Source of the DNA: Benincasa hispida
Taxonomy: Eukaryota > Streptophyta > Magnoliopsida > Cucurbitales > Cucurbitaceae
Direction of reading: 5' to 3'
DNA: 64,000 nt
Assembly: GCF_009727055.1 (NCBI RefSeq)
Contig: NC_052352.1
Location: 25,222,363 to 25,286,362, forward strand
The notes under the pieces are model-generated. The model was given only the letters and a program-made list of their open reading frames with translations, made no database searches and was not told the origin of the DNA. The position numbers were made by a program, and so were the translations under genes. How positions within the stretch are numbered: position 1 is the stretch's first letter; each line of letters opens with the position of its first letter. Shown piece by piece: positions 12,188 to 23,637 of this stretch.

Positions 12188-12479
12188 AGTCTATTTGGTA
12201 ACCATTTTATTTTTTGTTTTTATTTTTGAAAATTAAGCCTATATCATCCATATTTCTTACCATCATTTACGTTTTTTTAAGTACATCGGTTTAATTCTTA
12301 GCTAAAATTCAAAAACAAAAATAACTTTTTGAAAGCTACTTTTTTTAGTTCTAAAATTTGACTTGGTTTTTTAAATTGAAAATAGATAACTAAGTAAGAA
12401 ATTTGGAAATAGAAGTAACGTTCATAGATTTAATTTTAAAAAATAAAAACAAAAAATAAAATAGTTACCAAACAGGACC
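12188..12479. mobile_element. PIF/Harbinger-like MITE, copy 2
   Basis: The left arm (tatttggtaaccattttatt) is the inverted complement of the right arm (aaaatagttaccaaacagga) over roughly 40 bases. The interior aligns with the MITEs at 417-700 and 16068-16359, including 'cttaccatcatttac' and 'aaaattcaaaaacaaaaa'. The left terminus is diverged, so the exact end and the 3-bp target duplication are uncertain. A partial second left arm (cttggtaacc) lies just outside at 12157. Confidence 0.62.
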
Positions 12480-12956
12480 ATAATAACCGATTTTCATTTT
12501 AAAAGAACTATTAAGGATAAACAAATCATTAAATATTCAAGTACCAAACATTCCTAGGTATAAGAAGAAAAAATGGGTTTTAAATTTTGTTTTCTTAATA
12601 ATGCTATGTCTAAAGCTATGACATTCAACTTCTTAGGAAAAAGAAAAAAAGGCTATGACATTCAATTATAAAATAAATGCACAAAGTGGACAATAAAATT
12701 ATCGAGTTCAAGTACTTTCCTTTTTCAGTGGAATTTTATGAGAGAAAAAGTTTCGACCTGTTGAGAATGGGATTTTATTTGACCAAAGATAAGTCAAACA
12801 TGAGGGGAAAACCCCCTATAATTTTAAGCTATGTGGGCGCAATTTGAGTCGTCCATTCCATGTTTAGAATTCTAAATATAATAATAGTATTTATAACTAT
12901 TTATATCCAAAATTATATTGGGTAGCACTTTCAAAATTAATAACTAAGTGTATAAT
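12480..12956. other. No gene recognised
   Basis: AT-rich intergenic DNA; no ORF, repeat or RNA gene is supported. Confidence 0.45.
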
Positions 12957-13110
12957 AATAATTTAAAGAATTGCAAATATAGCAAAATCTTTCCTTTATA
13001 AACCCTATCGCTCATAGACTCCTATAAGCGATATGGTCTATTACTAATAAATTCTAGATATATCTAAAATTTGTAGTATTTACAAATTCCTTTGCATTGT
13101 GATGTATTTG
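12957..13110. repeat. Short MITE-like fragment
   Basis: The stretch 'attgcaaatatagcaaaatct…ctatcgctcatagactcctataagcgata' has the composition of short foldback elements common in cucurbits, with an internal imperfect inverted pair around 'atcgct…agcgat' (about 13008-13033). The ends are not resolved. Confidence 0.35.
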
Positions 13111-15576
13111 CTAGTATTTTGGATCTGATTGTTATATTTATGATTGCCTTTGTTTATAACCTACAATTAACCATAGTAATACTATTTGAAATCTTTATTT
13201 GTTATCGTGTTTACTATTTTCTACTCATTATTTCTCTCCTTTTTTTTAATGATGTTTACTATTTTTTATCCATACTAAAATAGTATGCATCCCCAAACAC
13301 TTACTATTATAGTTAGACTAAAATAATTTCCACCTCAAACACAGACTATAATAACTAACTCGGCGCTCTAAACGACACCTAAGAGATTCCATTATATGGT
13401 TAAAATATTTAGGTTAAATTTTTAAGAGTATAAGTGTATATGTGCGGATGCATGCACATGTTTACGTATGTGGTTAAGATATTTAGGTTGAGTTTTTAAG
13501 GTCAACTAGTTAAAAGATATACTTTTGATCATGAGGTTAGAAAACCCTTCACTCTCACATATTGAAAACTCTAAAAGATAAAAATTAATCGAGTTGAGGT
13601 ACGTGTTCATCTCCTAGATATTTCATACCGACACAATATAAACCCTAACATACAAGTCAGTGGAGAAGAGTATAAATAGAAGAGACTCATTCCATTAATA
13701 AAAGTACACAAACCTAACTCAGCACTACTATCACATAAACATTCACTTAGCATGTTGAGCATAACACCACAACGATATGAACTTGTTTGTACTAGTCAAA
13801 TTAGCCTTCAAACCTATCTCATCAAGCCAATGTTTACTTGCTCGAGTGAGAATTTCATGTCAACACGAATGATTAAAAAACACGTTAAAAAAATATAAAC
13901 ACAAATAGCCATTATTTAAGTTGCATATATTTTTTTTAAGTCAAATAACCATCATTTAGATTGAATAGTAAGTTGAGCTATTCACCGATAAAAACATATA
14001 CAACAAAATATATACATATAAAAGATATAGGAATATTTATTGAGCATCGCTCAACTAGTTAAGTAATACATGATCAACCATAAAATTATAAGTCAAAATC
14101 TCCACCCGATATGTAGTTGGGCTATGAAAATATTTAGAGACATAAGTTCAATCTAACGAGTCATTGAGATTTAAAAATTTTCAATGTAGTCTCAATTATT
14201 TAAGATTTGTTTCAATTTGGTCTATGGAGTTTTTCCGTTTAAAAAGTATAACTACTTCTTTCTATCTTTTTTTTATTAGGTAAAAATTTGAATATATGCA
14301 TAACTAAAAATATGAATGGTTGTCATGTAAAATAATTGTCCGGTTTGTATAATGCCTAAACTATAAAAAGGAAATATTAAATTAATTTTAATTAAATAAA
14401 ACATATTTACTATAATAAAAGTAATTTTAACACCTTTAAAACTACCCTGAAATATGCACTTAAATTAAAATCTAAGAGTAAAAGCATAAATTTTTCAAAA
14501 CATAAAATGAAATAAAATGCAATAGGTATTTTTGCTTTAAAGTAAAAATTTGTCTTTTGTAAATAAAAATAGAGAGAAGATTCAATGGTGATATGTTATG
14601 GGGAAAAATTATACTGAAGTGGGCTCTCTTTGTATTTCGTTTCATTGCAATTTCATGGCCATATCCGAATAATCCAAATCCAAAACGGTGGATCAAATTG
14701 TCGTTTTCATGTCTTGTAGAGCGCATCATTTATTTATTTATTTTTAATAAATATATACACCTCCACTGACTACACAACATGTGATCCACGGCTGTTGCTC
14801 AGACACTGATCTCAATTTCGGGCACATTTTTTCTAATAATCAAATAAATGGAGACATTATATTTGCAAGAGACATTCCCAAATCAAGATTAATTAGTTGG
14901 TTAATCTATATTATTGAATTACATTCATTGGAGGGATTGATTTTTATAATTTGGATTGTCATTTGATTTATTTTACTATACTTTTATCCATTTATTTAAG
15001 TTGTTTTTCCAATTAAACAATAACCCATTATTAAGTTTTAGTTCAATGTTAAGTCTTAGTTATATTCTAGAATTTTGAAAAGTAAGTTTATTTCAAAATA
15101 ATTCTTATAAATTTTTATACTATGAATATTATGCCAGTTGAGTTATTCTCTTTTAATAATCAATTTTTTTTTCTTATTTTTCTTTCTTTTAGTGATACAT
15201 TGCAAACTATAATTATTACTATTGCACTATTTTCAACCTCATGCACTCAATTTTTCTTTTTTTTATTTATGATTTTATTTTTTAACGTATCTTCTGTATT
15301 TCTTCTTTTATGAGTTGGATCAGTTCAATTAAGTAATACATAAATATATACAATTTTTTTTTTAATTTAATGACAAAATTTTTTCCCCAAGATTTCAAGA
15401 ATATTATTGAAACTTCGAATGTTAAATTGAAACCTTTAGAGTTGATGAGTATAATTAAAATCAATTCCACATTTTAAGATTTTTTTAAAATGAATAGTTA
15501 TCAACTTTTATTAATGACTACAATTGACTTTGGGAAGTATCGTTCTTGTTTTAATGTAATTTTGAGATTCTTTATA
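13111..15576. other. No gene recognised; AT-rich intergenic
   Basis: No recognisable coding exon. A C-rich/A-rich phrase at 13285-13382 (ccccaaacactta…cctcaaacacagac) looks like another MITE edge. A TATA-like word (gtataaatag) at about 13670 is followed by no credible ORF. Around 14040-14110 weak A-box/B-box-like words could be a SINE trace. The T-rich ORFs near 15120-15310 encode only Phe/Leu/Ser-rich low-complexity strings. Confidence 0.45.
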
Positions 15577-15865
15577 GGTGTCCGGGAGTGGTTTAAACAA
15601 AAGTATTTTGACAATTATACGTAGGTTAATTTAGCACATATTTAGGAATATGATTTTAAAATTGTCATACTTACTTTTGTCATTTTTAAAATCACAATAA
15701 AACACACTTTTAATTCCTCAATATTAATTTAATATTAAAATTTTATATATTTAAGTGCAGTTTTCATATAATCAAAAATAGTTTTGAAGAATTAAAAATA
15801 TGTTTCATTATGGTTTTAAAAGCAATAAAGTGATTTTAACAATTTAAGAATCACTTCCAAACACA
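15577..15865. mobile_element. Foldback MITE-like element
   Basis: The left end (gtgtccgggagtggtttaaa) and right end (aatcacttccaaacacattt) are imperfect inverted complements, and the interior repeats 'aaaatcac'/'gtgatttt' words on both sides (for example 15698 and 15830). There is no ORF. The layout resembles short non-autonomous hAT- or Mutator-type foldback elements; the superfamily is not decided because no clean target duplication was found. Confidence 0.5.
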
Positions 15866-16067
15866 TTTTAAAAGTATTTAAGCTGCATATTACGTATATG
15901 GGATATTAATGTACTAGCGAACAAAAGATTTGTGACTTGAATTCTCGTCTTTTATCGTACTAAAAATCAAGTATGTGTAGTATAAGAATAAAATGCATGA
16001 TTAAAATCCCCTATTCGGGACATAGAATATGATTAAAAAAATTGGACAATGTAAAGAAAATTACTAT

Positions 16068-16359
16068 GGTCCCGTTTAATAATCGTTTGGTTTTTAGTTT
16101 TCGATTTTAAAAATTAAGCATATTTCATCATATTTCTTACAATGTTTTGCATCTTTTAAGTACAATAGTTGAATTTTTAGTTAAATTCAAAAAATATATT
16201 TTTTTTAAACTACTTTTTTTTAGTTGTCAAATTTTGGCTTATTTTTTAAATTGTTAATAAAAAATAGATAATAAATAAAAAAATTTAGAGATAAAAATAG
16301 TATCCGTTAATTTAATTTTCAAAAATAACAACAAAGAATAAAATATTGTCAAACGGAGC
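16068..16359. mobile_element. PIF/Harbinger-like MITE, copy 3
   Basis: A 292-bp non-coding element whose ends are ggtcccgtttaataatcgtt and, reverse-complemented at the right, gctccgtttgacaatatttt. A 3-bp TAT repeat flanks it (16065-16067 and 16360-16362). The interior aligns with the copies at 417 and 12188. The TIR and 3-bp duplication support the PIF/Harbinger class. Confidence 0.65.
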
Positions 16360-17480
16360 TATATTTTCTTGAAACGAGAAACCTGCCATATATTATTACC
16401 CTTGCCCCTCCCTTTAAATGATTGCAACATGAGACCTGAATCCCCAAAGTGATGGCCAAGGAATTAAATATAGATAACAACAGAAAAAGGAAAATCAAAA
16501 TATATTGATGCTAATTGTATTAGAGACAATTTTAAATTATAAACAACTAGATTTGTTTAGTTTGAGATTTGTTTTATTTATTTATTTTATATTTTGTGAA
16601 TTAAATCAAGGAACTGATTGTATCGATGTAATCAATCAAATCAATCGATTTGATCAATTTCTTCAATCAAATGCATTGTTCTCTCTATCTCTATTTGACT
16701 CTTCTAATTTATTAAAAAAATTGAGTATTGTCTGGATTATATCTATTTTTCTACAACATATATAATTGTCCATTAAAATTTTATCATATGATAAATATTT
16801 TTTTTAAATAATTGAATTATTTCTTCTAATACTAAACCAAGAGTGCATAAATTAGGTGAAGATGGATTGCACCTAATCATTATTCTTTATTAAAAGATAA
16901 ATAGAAATTAAAATTTGTGAGGAAATTTAGGGAAATATATGATAGCAATTTGATTTTGAATGGAAGATGGGCATGTGCCTTTGCTGTGGATTCGGAATCC
17001 CCACACATGCACATATTTATTGCTATTTTGAGTACACAACTTCTCTCATCACCGACTATTTATTTATTTATTATTATTGTTATTTTAGGTTTAAATCTAC
17101 AACTTTTCTTTTCTTTTTTTCTTTTTTGGTATTTATAATCCCTAAATTTTCAAAATATCAAATTTGATCTCTAAATTTCTAAAGTTGTTTTTATTTTTGT
17201 CCTCAATTTTAAATTAAATAATCATTTTGATTTTTTATATATTTTTTTTAACAAATTAATGATATACTTTGCAATATACATACTCAATATGATTATGTCA
17301 ATTGAGACAAAACATTTGAAGAGTGGAACGAATATAAACTAAAATAAAACAATTTAATAGGATTATATACCAAAGGATATCTGAACCATTATTTTATTTT
17401 TGCTTCAAAGAAATAATATTTATTGTGAAAGAAAAATAAAAAGGACAAAATCTTTCTTAAATTACTTAAAACTAGAAATA
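16360..17480. other. No gene recognised
   Basis: AT-rich DNA. A short reading frame near 16917-17138 on the plus strand is locally less AT-rich but has no recognisable domain and overlaps low-complexity TTATT repeats. At 17125-17215 the phrase 'tccctaaattttcaaaat…gatctctaaatttct' resembles the 'tttagtccctaaactt' foldback repeat at 49.2 kb. Confidence 0.45.
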
Positions 17481-17489
17481 GCAAGAGGC

Positions 17490-17760
17490 GAGAAAGGGAG
17501 CCACGTGTAACTGTAATGACACGTAGCTCTCAAGGTCAGGAATCCCAATAATGGCGGCTGTCAGGTGAAGGGCCGAACTATTGGGCCTACGGGCCCAAAG
17601 TGGGTGGGGGCCTTGATAATCATTTTACAATTTTGGGGTTAGATCTGAACCGGGTGAGTTGGGCCCATTAAGGCCTTTTTATGACTTACAAGCCAACCGA
17701 CGCGATTTTGTTGGTTAGATCCAGCGGCGATGCGACTACCCACGTGTTCATGTTGCATTA
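17490..17760. promoter_or_regulatory. Promoter-like cluster: two G-boxes and GGCCCA words
   Basis: This GC-richer island has two CACGTG cores (17502-17507 and 17741-17746). The first is in the context CCACGTGTAA and the second in CCCACGTGTT, both ABRE-like. Between them are GGCCCA/TGGGCC words (17580-17600 and 17660-17670), including an inverted pair ttgggcc-tac-gggcccaa. In plants such words are bound by bZIP/bHLH and TCP-type factors. No credible gene starts on either side, so it may be a relic promoter or the distal promoter of a gene whose exons I could not see. Confidence 0.35.
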
Positions 17761-18246
17761 AGTAAGGTTGTCTGAAGATAAGATTACCAAATGGGATGTT
17801 ATGCCTACTTGGAAATTCCCCCAATATATTACTCTAATTAAATCCCATCTATTTTCCAATCTATTTTCATGCTTATCTGATATTTTTAACCTTTCCAACA
17901 ATTGAATTGGTAGTGAGCATAATTTAATAGATAAAAAAAAAAAAAAATTCAAATCTCTACTTGCCTATTTGTTTTGAAATAAAATAAAAATTAAGATGTG
18001 AAGGTAACTTAAACTTAAATTAAGGTTAAGCTACAAGTTTGTATATGATTCAATCACTTGGGGATACAGCCAAGAACCTTAATTAGGATATGGTGAGGTG
18101 AATGTATGGGCAAGTCTTGGACTATACTGACTTGATGAGAGTCCTGGAGGTTGATTTGTCCAATGGTAATTAGAGGGGATAATGTTGATGAAAATCTGCT
18201 CCATGCAAATACCAATTGTTAGGTATAATCGACCTTTATTAAAATA
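17761..18246. other. No gene recognised
   Basis: Intergenic; a 16-base A run lies at about 17934-17947. No coding or RNA gene is supported. Confidence 0.45.
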
Positions 18247-18850
18247 TAGGGGTGTTTCTCGGTTGGATTGAGTTGGATTGAAAGACTTTTTAGATCCAAC
18301 AACCCAACTCAATTATTCCGATGGTAAATAATCAATCTAAATAACCCTTATTAAAAGATGAACCTAATCCAACCCAATCATGAAATATTTGGATTGAGTT
18401 GGTTCGGGTTAATCGGATCTTCTAAAAAGAAGCAAAACGTAAATATGTAAAAATCTAATTTAATTATTTTCATATATTGAATTAAGATAAACAATTCAAT
18501 TTCAATTTATATAGTGAAAATTTTCTTTCTAAAGTGCAAAGAAACTATTTTTAAGAGTTGTTGAAAAAATAAATTATCTAAAAAATATTGAAATTAAATA
18601 AAATTAAAATCAATATAGGTATAAATGATTGTGTTATAAGTAATAAAAAAATATTTTAGAATTAATAATAAATTCGGATTGGTTTGAGTTATATTAAGTG
18701 AACTCATGAACTAACTCAACTTATCAAATTTTCATTTATTTGAACCAAAACCAATCCAAATGAATTGATAACCTAATCCAAACCGCACGAGTTAGATTGG
18801 GTTGGATTGATCGATTTTTTTCAAGTCATCGGATTTTTTGAATATCCCTA
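18247..18850. mobile_element. Non-autonomous hAT-like element
   Basis: A 604-bp element with ends taggggtgtttct and, reverse-complemented at the right, tagggatattcaa, the TIR style of hAT elements. The flanks are 8-bp direct repeats differing at one base (ttaaaata at 18239-18246 and ttaaatta at 18851-18858), matching the hAT duplication size. Subterminal parts carry inverted 'ttggattgagttgg…' and 'ccaacccaatc…' words. There is no transposase ORF, so it would depend on a relative. Confidence 0.68.
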
Positions 18851-19932
18851 TTAAATTACATAATCTAATCTAAAGCTCTCACTACGCCCATCTAAACATA
18901 ACTCTAATTTGATCTTTGGAGTGTATTGGTATGAGATCGAGCTTGTCCGAAGTGCCATTTTATCTTTTCATATTGTTCTAATGTCCTCAAAATCACACAT
19001 CAACATATGTAATTTTCTTTTAGAATTCAAATTTTTGAATTTCAACTTAAGAATTACTATGACGTAGAATACAAAAAAAAAAAAAAAAAGAAAAAAAGAA
19101 AAAAAGAAAAAAAGAAGAAGAATTTTGATTGGACTATTTGTATCCTTTAGCATCAACCTCCTATATTATAGAAGTTTTCACCACAGAAAAAGGTAGATAA
19201 AATGTTATGTAAGAGCAATAATTATTAGTAAATTGTACTTTACATAAATTGAATGTCATTGAGTGGTCCAATAAAAAAACATTTATCCAATCTCACAATC
19301 AAGATGTAAATATATCTAATAGAATAAGCGACTATTTTTTGTAGACGGATGAGATGAATAGTACACTAAATTAGATGACATTGATGTATTCATTAAAAAA
19401 AAAGTCAGGTAAAATGAGCACATCAAACTTAGTACAAGCAAGTGCTCTTATGTGATCGTGTTAGGTAGAATAGCTAACTAGACATAAAGTAATGGACAAG
19501 AACTCATTATAGATGTGATATTTATCTTTATGTTTAAGCGAGGAGCTTTATGATTAATTTCATCCCTTAAATTATACTAGCATAGCTAGGTGTTAAAATA
19601 TATATTATCTATATTCAAGTGAGAGGCTAAAAAAATCTCTTACTCTAAGGGCCTAACAAATCAAAAGAAAGATACATCCCCCTAGACAATATATATAGTT
19701 GAGGCATATTACATTCTCTCTCTACAAGCTGAAGCTCTGATTGGGGTTTGTCAAAAGAGATTTGATAAATACTATATCGTTCTTATATATGTATATATTA
19801 TATAAGTAAAATAGTTCTAAATCTTTTCATAATTTTTTCTTCGATATTTCTATTTAGGGTGGATGTTAGATTTTGTGGGTGAAAAAGTAAATACTTATTT
19901 GACTAAGTATGGAGATCGATCCATAGGATCAA
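18851..19932. other. No gene recognised; A/G low-complexity tract
   Basis: Intergenic DNA. A purine tract of A runs broken by single G residues lies at 19070-19124; the Phe-rich minus-strand ORF over it is an artefact of that tract. A TATA-rich stretch lies at 19780-19800. No gene is supported. Confidence 0.5.
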
Positions 19933-20243
19933 CCATCAAGTCATAAGTTTATCTGGCTAAATTGTGAAGATCGACTCAAAAGGCTGGTTATAATGCCCCA
20001 TTATGTCTAAATATAGAGGCCGATCCATAGGGACAATCTTAGAGCTTGAGAAAACGGACCCTATACAAGTAAAGATTATGCTTGAGTCGACCATCAAGTC
20101 CTAAGTTTATCTGACTAAGTTGTGGAGATCAACTCACAAGGTCAACTATAAAGCTCCATAATGCCTAAAGAAGCAAATCTATAGGGACGACCATAGAGTT
20201 TGAGAAGGCACGAGCCTATGAAGGTAAAGATTATGCCCAAACG
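19933..20243 (+). repeat. Imperfect tandem duplication, period 158 bp
   Basis: Unit 1 (19933-20090) and unit 2 (20091-20243) both run from 'ccatcaagtc.taagtttatctg.ctaa' through 'gatc.actca' and 'atagggac' to 'gtaaagattatgc'. The copies are well diverged. They lie in unclassified DNA; the surrounding region (19860-20560) could be an old retroelement LTR or leader, but no coding domain is present. Confidence 0.6.
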
Positions 20244-21050
20244 TTTTTTGCACATATTTGGGTCACTAATGAAATTAATTCAATAATATACAACAGTTAA
20301 TAATGACTTGGTTAATGACTTAAAAAGTTAATTAGCGAAGGGTCGTTACAAAACCTATTTCTATACAATCGAAAGAGCTTGTGACATTTAAGGGACGCTG
20401 AAATATATCTCGAATTCTCTACTCTCTATCTCTCTAAACGATTATCGACTTGATCGTCGGTGTTGTTGGTACTCAAGCACCACAATGGTACGAGTTTTTC
20501 CTCTATTATGCTGGACAATCGTTCATTTATTTCGAAAATTACAGATTCACAGTTGGTATGAAATTTTGATATAATATTAGATCAATATTCATATAATAGA
20601 AGAAATTATTCAATACCACAATAGTGGTTGAGTTTTAACATTATAAAACAGAATATTTATTTCATTAATTAATTTCAAAAAAAAAAAAAAGAAGAAAAAA
20701 GCAGCAAATATATTGACAGTAAAGAGGAAAAAAAGCCATAAATTGAGAGATTTGGCCTCACCACCCACTGACATTTCCCATTTATAAATTCCAACTTATA
20801 TATATATGTCAATGTCAGCTTCTCTCACACCCATATTATTGATCAAGTGAAAAATCCTTTCTTTCTCCCTTATTTTTACAACAAAACACATGATAAATTG
20901 AAAAGGGATGGATAATTTAGAGAAATCAAACCAACTGGTTAAAAAGAGAGAGAAAAAAAAAAGCAGTGGCCAGACAAAGGAGGGAGATTATACAGTTGGT
21001 CATTATTATTTAAGAAAAATATGGGTCTTTATTTTTCACATGCAGTACTG
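20244..21050. other. Intergenic, weak promoter-like signals
   Basis: No gene is recognised. Around 20800-20880 there is a tatatatatatg word followed by CT-rich sequence, the layout of a plant core promoter and 5' leader on the plus strand. The downstream plus ORF (20908-21405) is mostly Lys- and Phe-rich low-complexity sequence and is not convincing. Confidence 0.35.
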
Positions 21051-21147
21051 TCAATTTCCAGATTCAACTTGCTCGGAGATGGTGGCGGCGGATCGGAAGT
21101 ACTCCGGCCACTCCGTCGCTCTCGGCGGCGACTCTTCGGTCGGATGG
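21051..21147 (-). other. Orphan GC-rich exon-like segment
   Basis: A 97-base island of high GC content in very AT-rich surroundings. On the minus strand it reads as a possible terminal exon. A candidate splice acceptor (aatacag, preceded by a T-rich stretch) lies just before 21147, then an open frame with balanced composition ending …WPEYFRSAATISEQVESGN and a TGA at 21051. I do not recognise the protein. The plus strand is also open (a Met near 21078), so the strand is uncertain. No upstream exons were found. It may be a gene-fragment relic, a captured exon, or chance. Confidence 0.3.
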
Positions 21148-23235
21148 CTGTATTGGTTTGACTTAAAACCACGAAGATGGAAAAGGAAAATGACAGAAGG
21201 CAAATTGCACGTGCACACATTTATGCGCCCAATCAAGTTTGCAGTTAAGCCATTTTTCTTTCCTTTTTTGTGGTTGAAAAAAAATATAAGAAAGGAAAAA
21301 CAGAATTTCATTAGAATCTTTTTTTATTTTTATTTTTTAAAACTGAATTTAATTCTATTAAGTGGTCCTAATATTTTAGTTTGGGTATTTACTAACCAAC
21401 TATAAAGATGAATGTGCGTGTGTTTTTTTTTTTTTTAAAAATAATTTCTTCTTTTTTTTTTTCAACGCAACAATCACAGGTATAGAAAATTGAACCTCAA
21501 AGCTAATGGATAGGAACACATGCCAATACTACTGAAATAAAATCACTATAACAATAATTTTTTTAAAAAATCTTATATATATGTATATATATTTAAAAAA
21601 ATTAAAGACCATAAGATGAATGTTGGAAGAGTGACCTTCTTGACTTTATATAAATGCTTCTATAACATTTGAGTAAATAATTGTTCTCTCACTTCGATTT
21701 TAAGTTTTAACATCATTAAATAAATTATAAATTTAATTATTTTTATCTATGAAATATGAAAATTTGAACCTCCAATTTTAAAAAGAAAAAATACCAATTA
21801 TTGACTAATGTTGAATTATGTTCATGTTGTTATACGTTGAAATTTTTATTTTTTTAAACATTTGTTTAATTGCTTTTGTTTTTCAAACATTTCGTATTTA
21901 ATAGTCAACATGAATGTAGTTGAACTAGTCTAGACACATACACTATCAAGCAAAAGATAGAAGTTTAAGTTCGCACTCCATATATGTTATCGTTGTTGTT
22001 TTAGAGAAGAAATACACTAAGAACGAATGGATCAAAAGGAAACCAATGAAGGCAAGTCCACCTCAAAGAGTTGAAGAAGCCTAATGGAAAATTATGTCCA
22101 CAAATAATTGATTAGATACAAACAAAGTCCTACGTTAGTTAGGGAAGGAAATGGGATTAAGTATAGATTTAGGACCCGTTTCGATTAACTTGAGAATTTT
22201 TTTAAAAAAACTCATTTTTATTTAAATATTTTTGATAAAAATTATCGAAAATACTCTTCAAAAATTATTTTGAGTGGTTATCTAATATTTTAATTTTTTC
22301 TAAAATAACTTATTTTTAAAATTAAACACTTAAATAAGTACTACCTAACTATTTGTAAAAATAGGATTAATTTCTTGTCTTTATAGGTTTTGAATGGAAC
22401 AAAATTGAGTCTTTCATAAAGACCGAAATGCTACAATTGGACCACAAGTCAGCAACTTCAAACACCGTTTGACTTTTTTTAAAAAAGAAATTTTCTTTCC
22501 TCGAGTTACAAATCTTAACTTTCCCTTTTATTTTCGCCATTTGTTGGCTCAAATAAATAATTTCAAAATCTTAACCATTTCAAACTAATTTTGGAAAACA
22601 AAAATAAACACTTCCTAGTTAATAAGTTGTTTTAGCTATGTTTGACAAAATGCAACACATTCCTAATTATTTCTTCTTTATAAATTTTACAGAAATTATA
22701 AAAAATTTCTAAAGTGGAATGGTAGTTTAAAAAAATTTCTATTTTAAAAATTCTTTGAAACATGTCTAAAATTTTCAATTAGTTTCTATACGTTTGATGA
22801 CTTCTCCCGAACTTGTCGTCTAATAATCCAATTTGAATGCCTAATTTTTAGGTTTAAAAATCCATTTTGATGTTTTTATTTATTTATTTATTAAAGTCAG
22901 TAAATTTAATTGGATTTTCGTAATGAAATTCTCTACGCACTAATTATAGTACCTTTTTATTTAATCAATTTAATTATCATCTCTGGATTTTATTTAATCA
23001 CAATTTAAGCTTTAATCTATAATTTTTTATTTTAGTTTTTCAGTTTCCTCTCATTCTATAAAACACGTATTTACATATTTTTGTATCCCTAAAATAATGC
23101 CATATTTGGAACTCCATATCTTAGTTCTTCCTAGTTCCTCCGAGATTTTGAAATAATGTATTGAATTTGGTTTGATTTTAAAGTGCTAAATTGGGGTCTT
23201 AAAAAGGTATTTTTTTAAAAGTAAGGTGTGATTTT
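21148..23235. other. No gene recognised
   Basis: AT-rich intergenic DNA with T runs at 21421-21437 and 21450-21461. Around 22170-22340, 'aggacccgtttcgattaactt' begins a stretch with MITE-like composition, but no matching right end was found. Nothing else is supported. Confidence 0.45.
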
Positions 23236-23621
23236 TGTTGTAAATTTGAAGAGTACAATAGGAATAAGGATGTGAATAAAATATAATAAAATAATAAAAT
23301 AATAAAATAAAATAACTAAAATTATATTAATAGGATAATATGGAAATTAAAAGTGAGATTTTTTGAAGTGTATTATTTTCAAGATTCACTAAATGACACT
23401 ATTTATAGGCAACTTGACAAGTAGGATGTGATCTTACATGTGCACCAAGCATGAATAGATAAGAAACATAGATAACATGGAAATTGACACATGGCTGCAT
23501 GGGACATCTATATTATAATATTTATAATACTTCCCTAGGAAAACCCAATGGGAAAAAACCTTAGTAAAGAAAAAAGATTACATATTTCATATAATATATA
23601 CTTTTAAAAGAATACAATATA
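23236..23621 (-). repeat. 3' LTR of copia element C
   Basis: In minus orientation this 386-bp stretch lies directly after a purine-rich tract (gtgagggggagtaaa, 23622-23637) that follows the RNase H end. It shares with the element D LTR the block 'agtattataaatat.ataatata' and a downstream TATA word (cctataaatagtg, near 23400 on the complement). It ends in acaaca. The first bases read TATATTG instead of TGTTG, a decay of the usual TG terminus. A (TAAAA)-type run near 23280-23315 is part of the LTR. Confidence 0.7.
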
Positions 23622-23637
23622 TTTACTCCCCCTCACG

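Noticed and set aside
15122..15313. Membrane-like small protein
   Set aside because: Phe/Leu/Ser-rich frames are expected by chance in T-rich DNA. No start context, no neighbour and no similarity could be seen.
18968..19156. Phe-rich minus-strand ORF
   Set aside because: It is the translation of the A/G low-complexity tract at 19070-19124.
19860..20640. Endogenous pararetrovirus or other viral insertion
   Set aside because: No movement protein, coat protein, RT or RNase H signature is present; only a diverged tandem repeat.
20908..21405. 165-codon plus-strand ORF as a host gene
   Set aside because: It is mostly Lys-rich then Phe/Leu-rich low-complexity sequence with no domain. Only the central GC-rich island is of interest and it also reads on the other strand.
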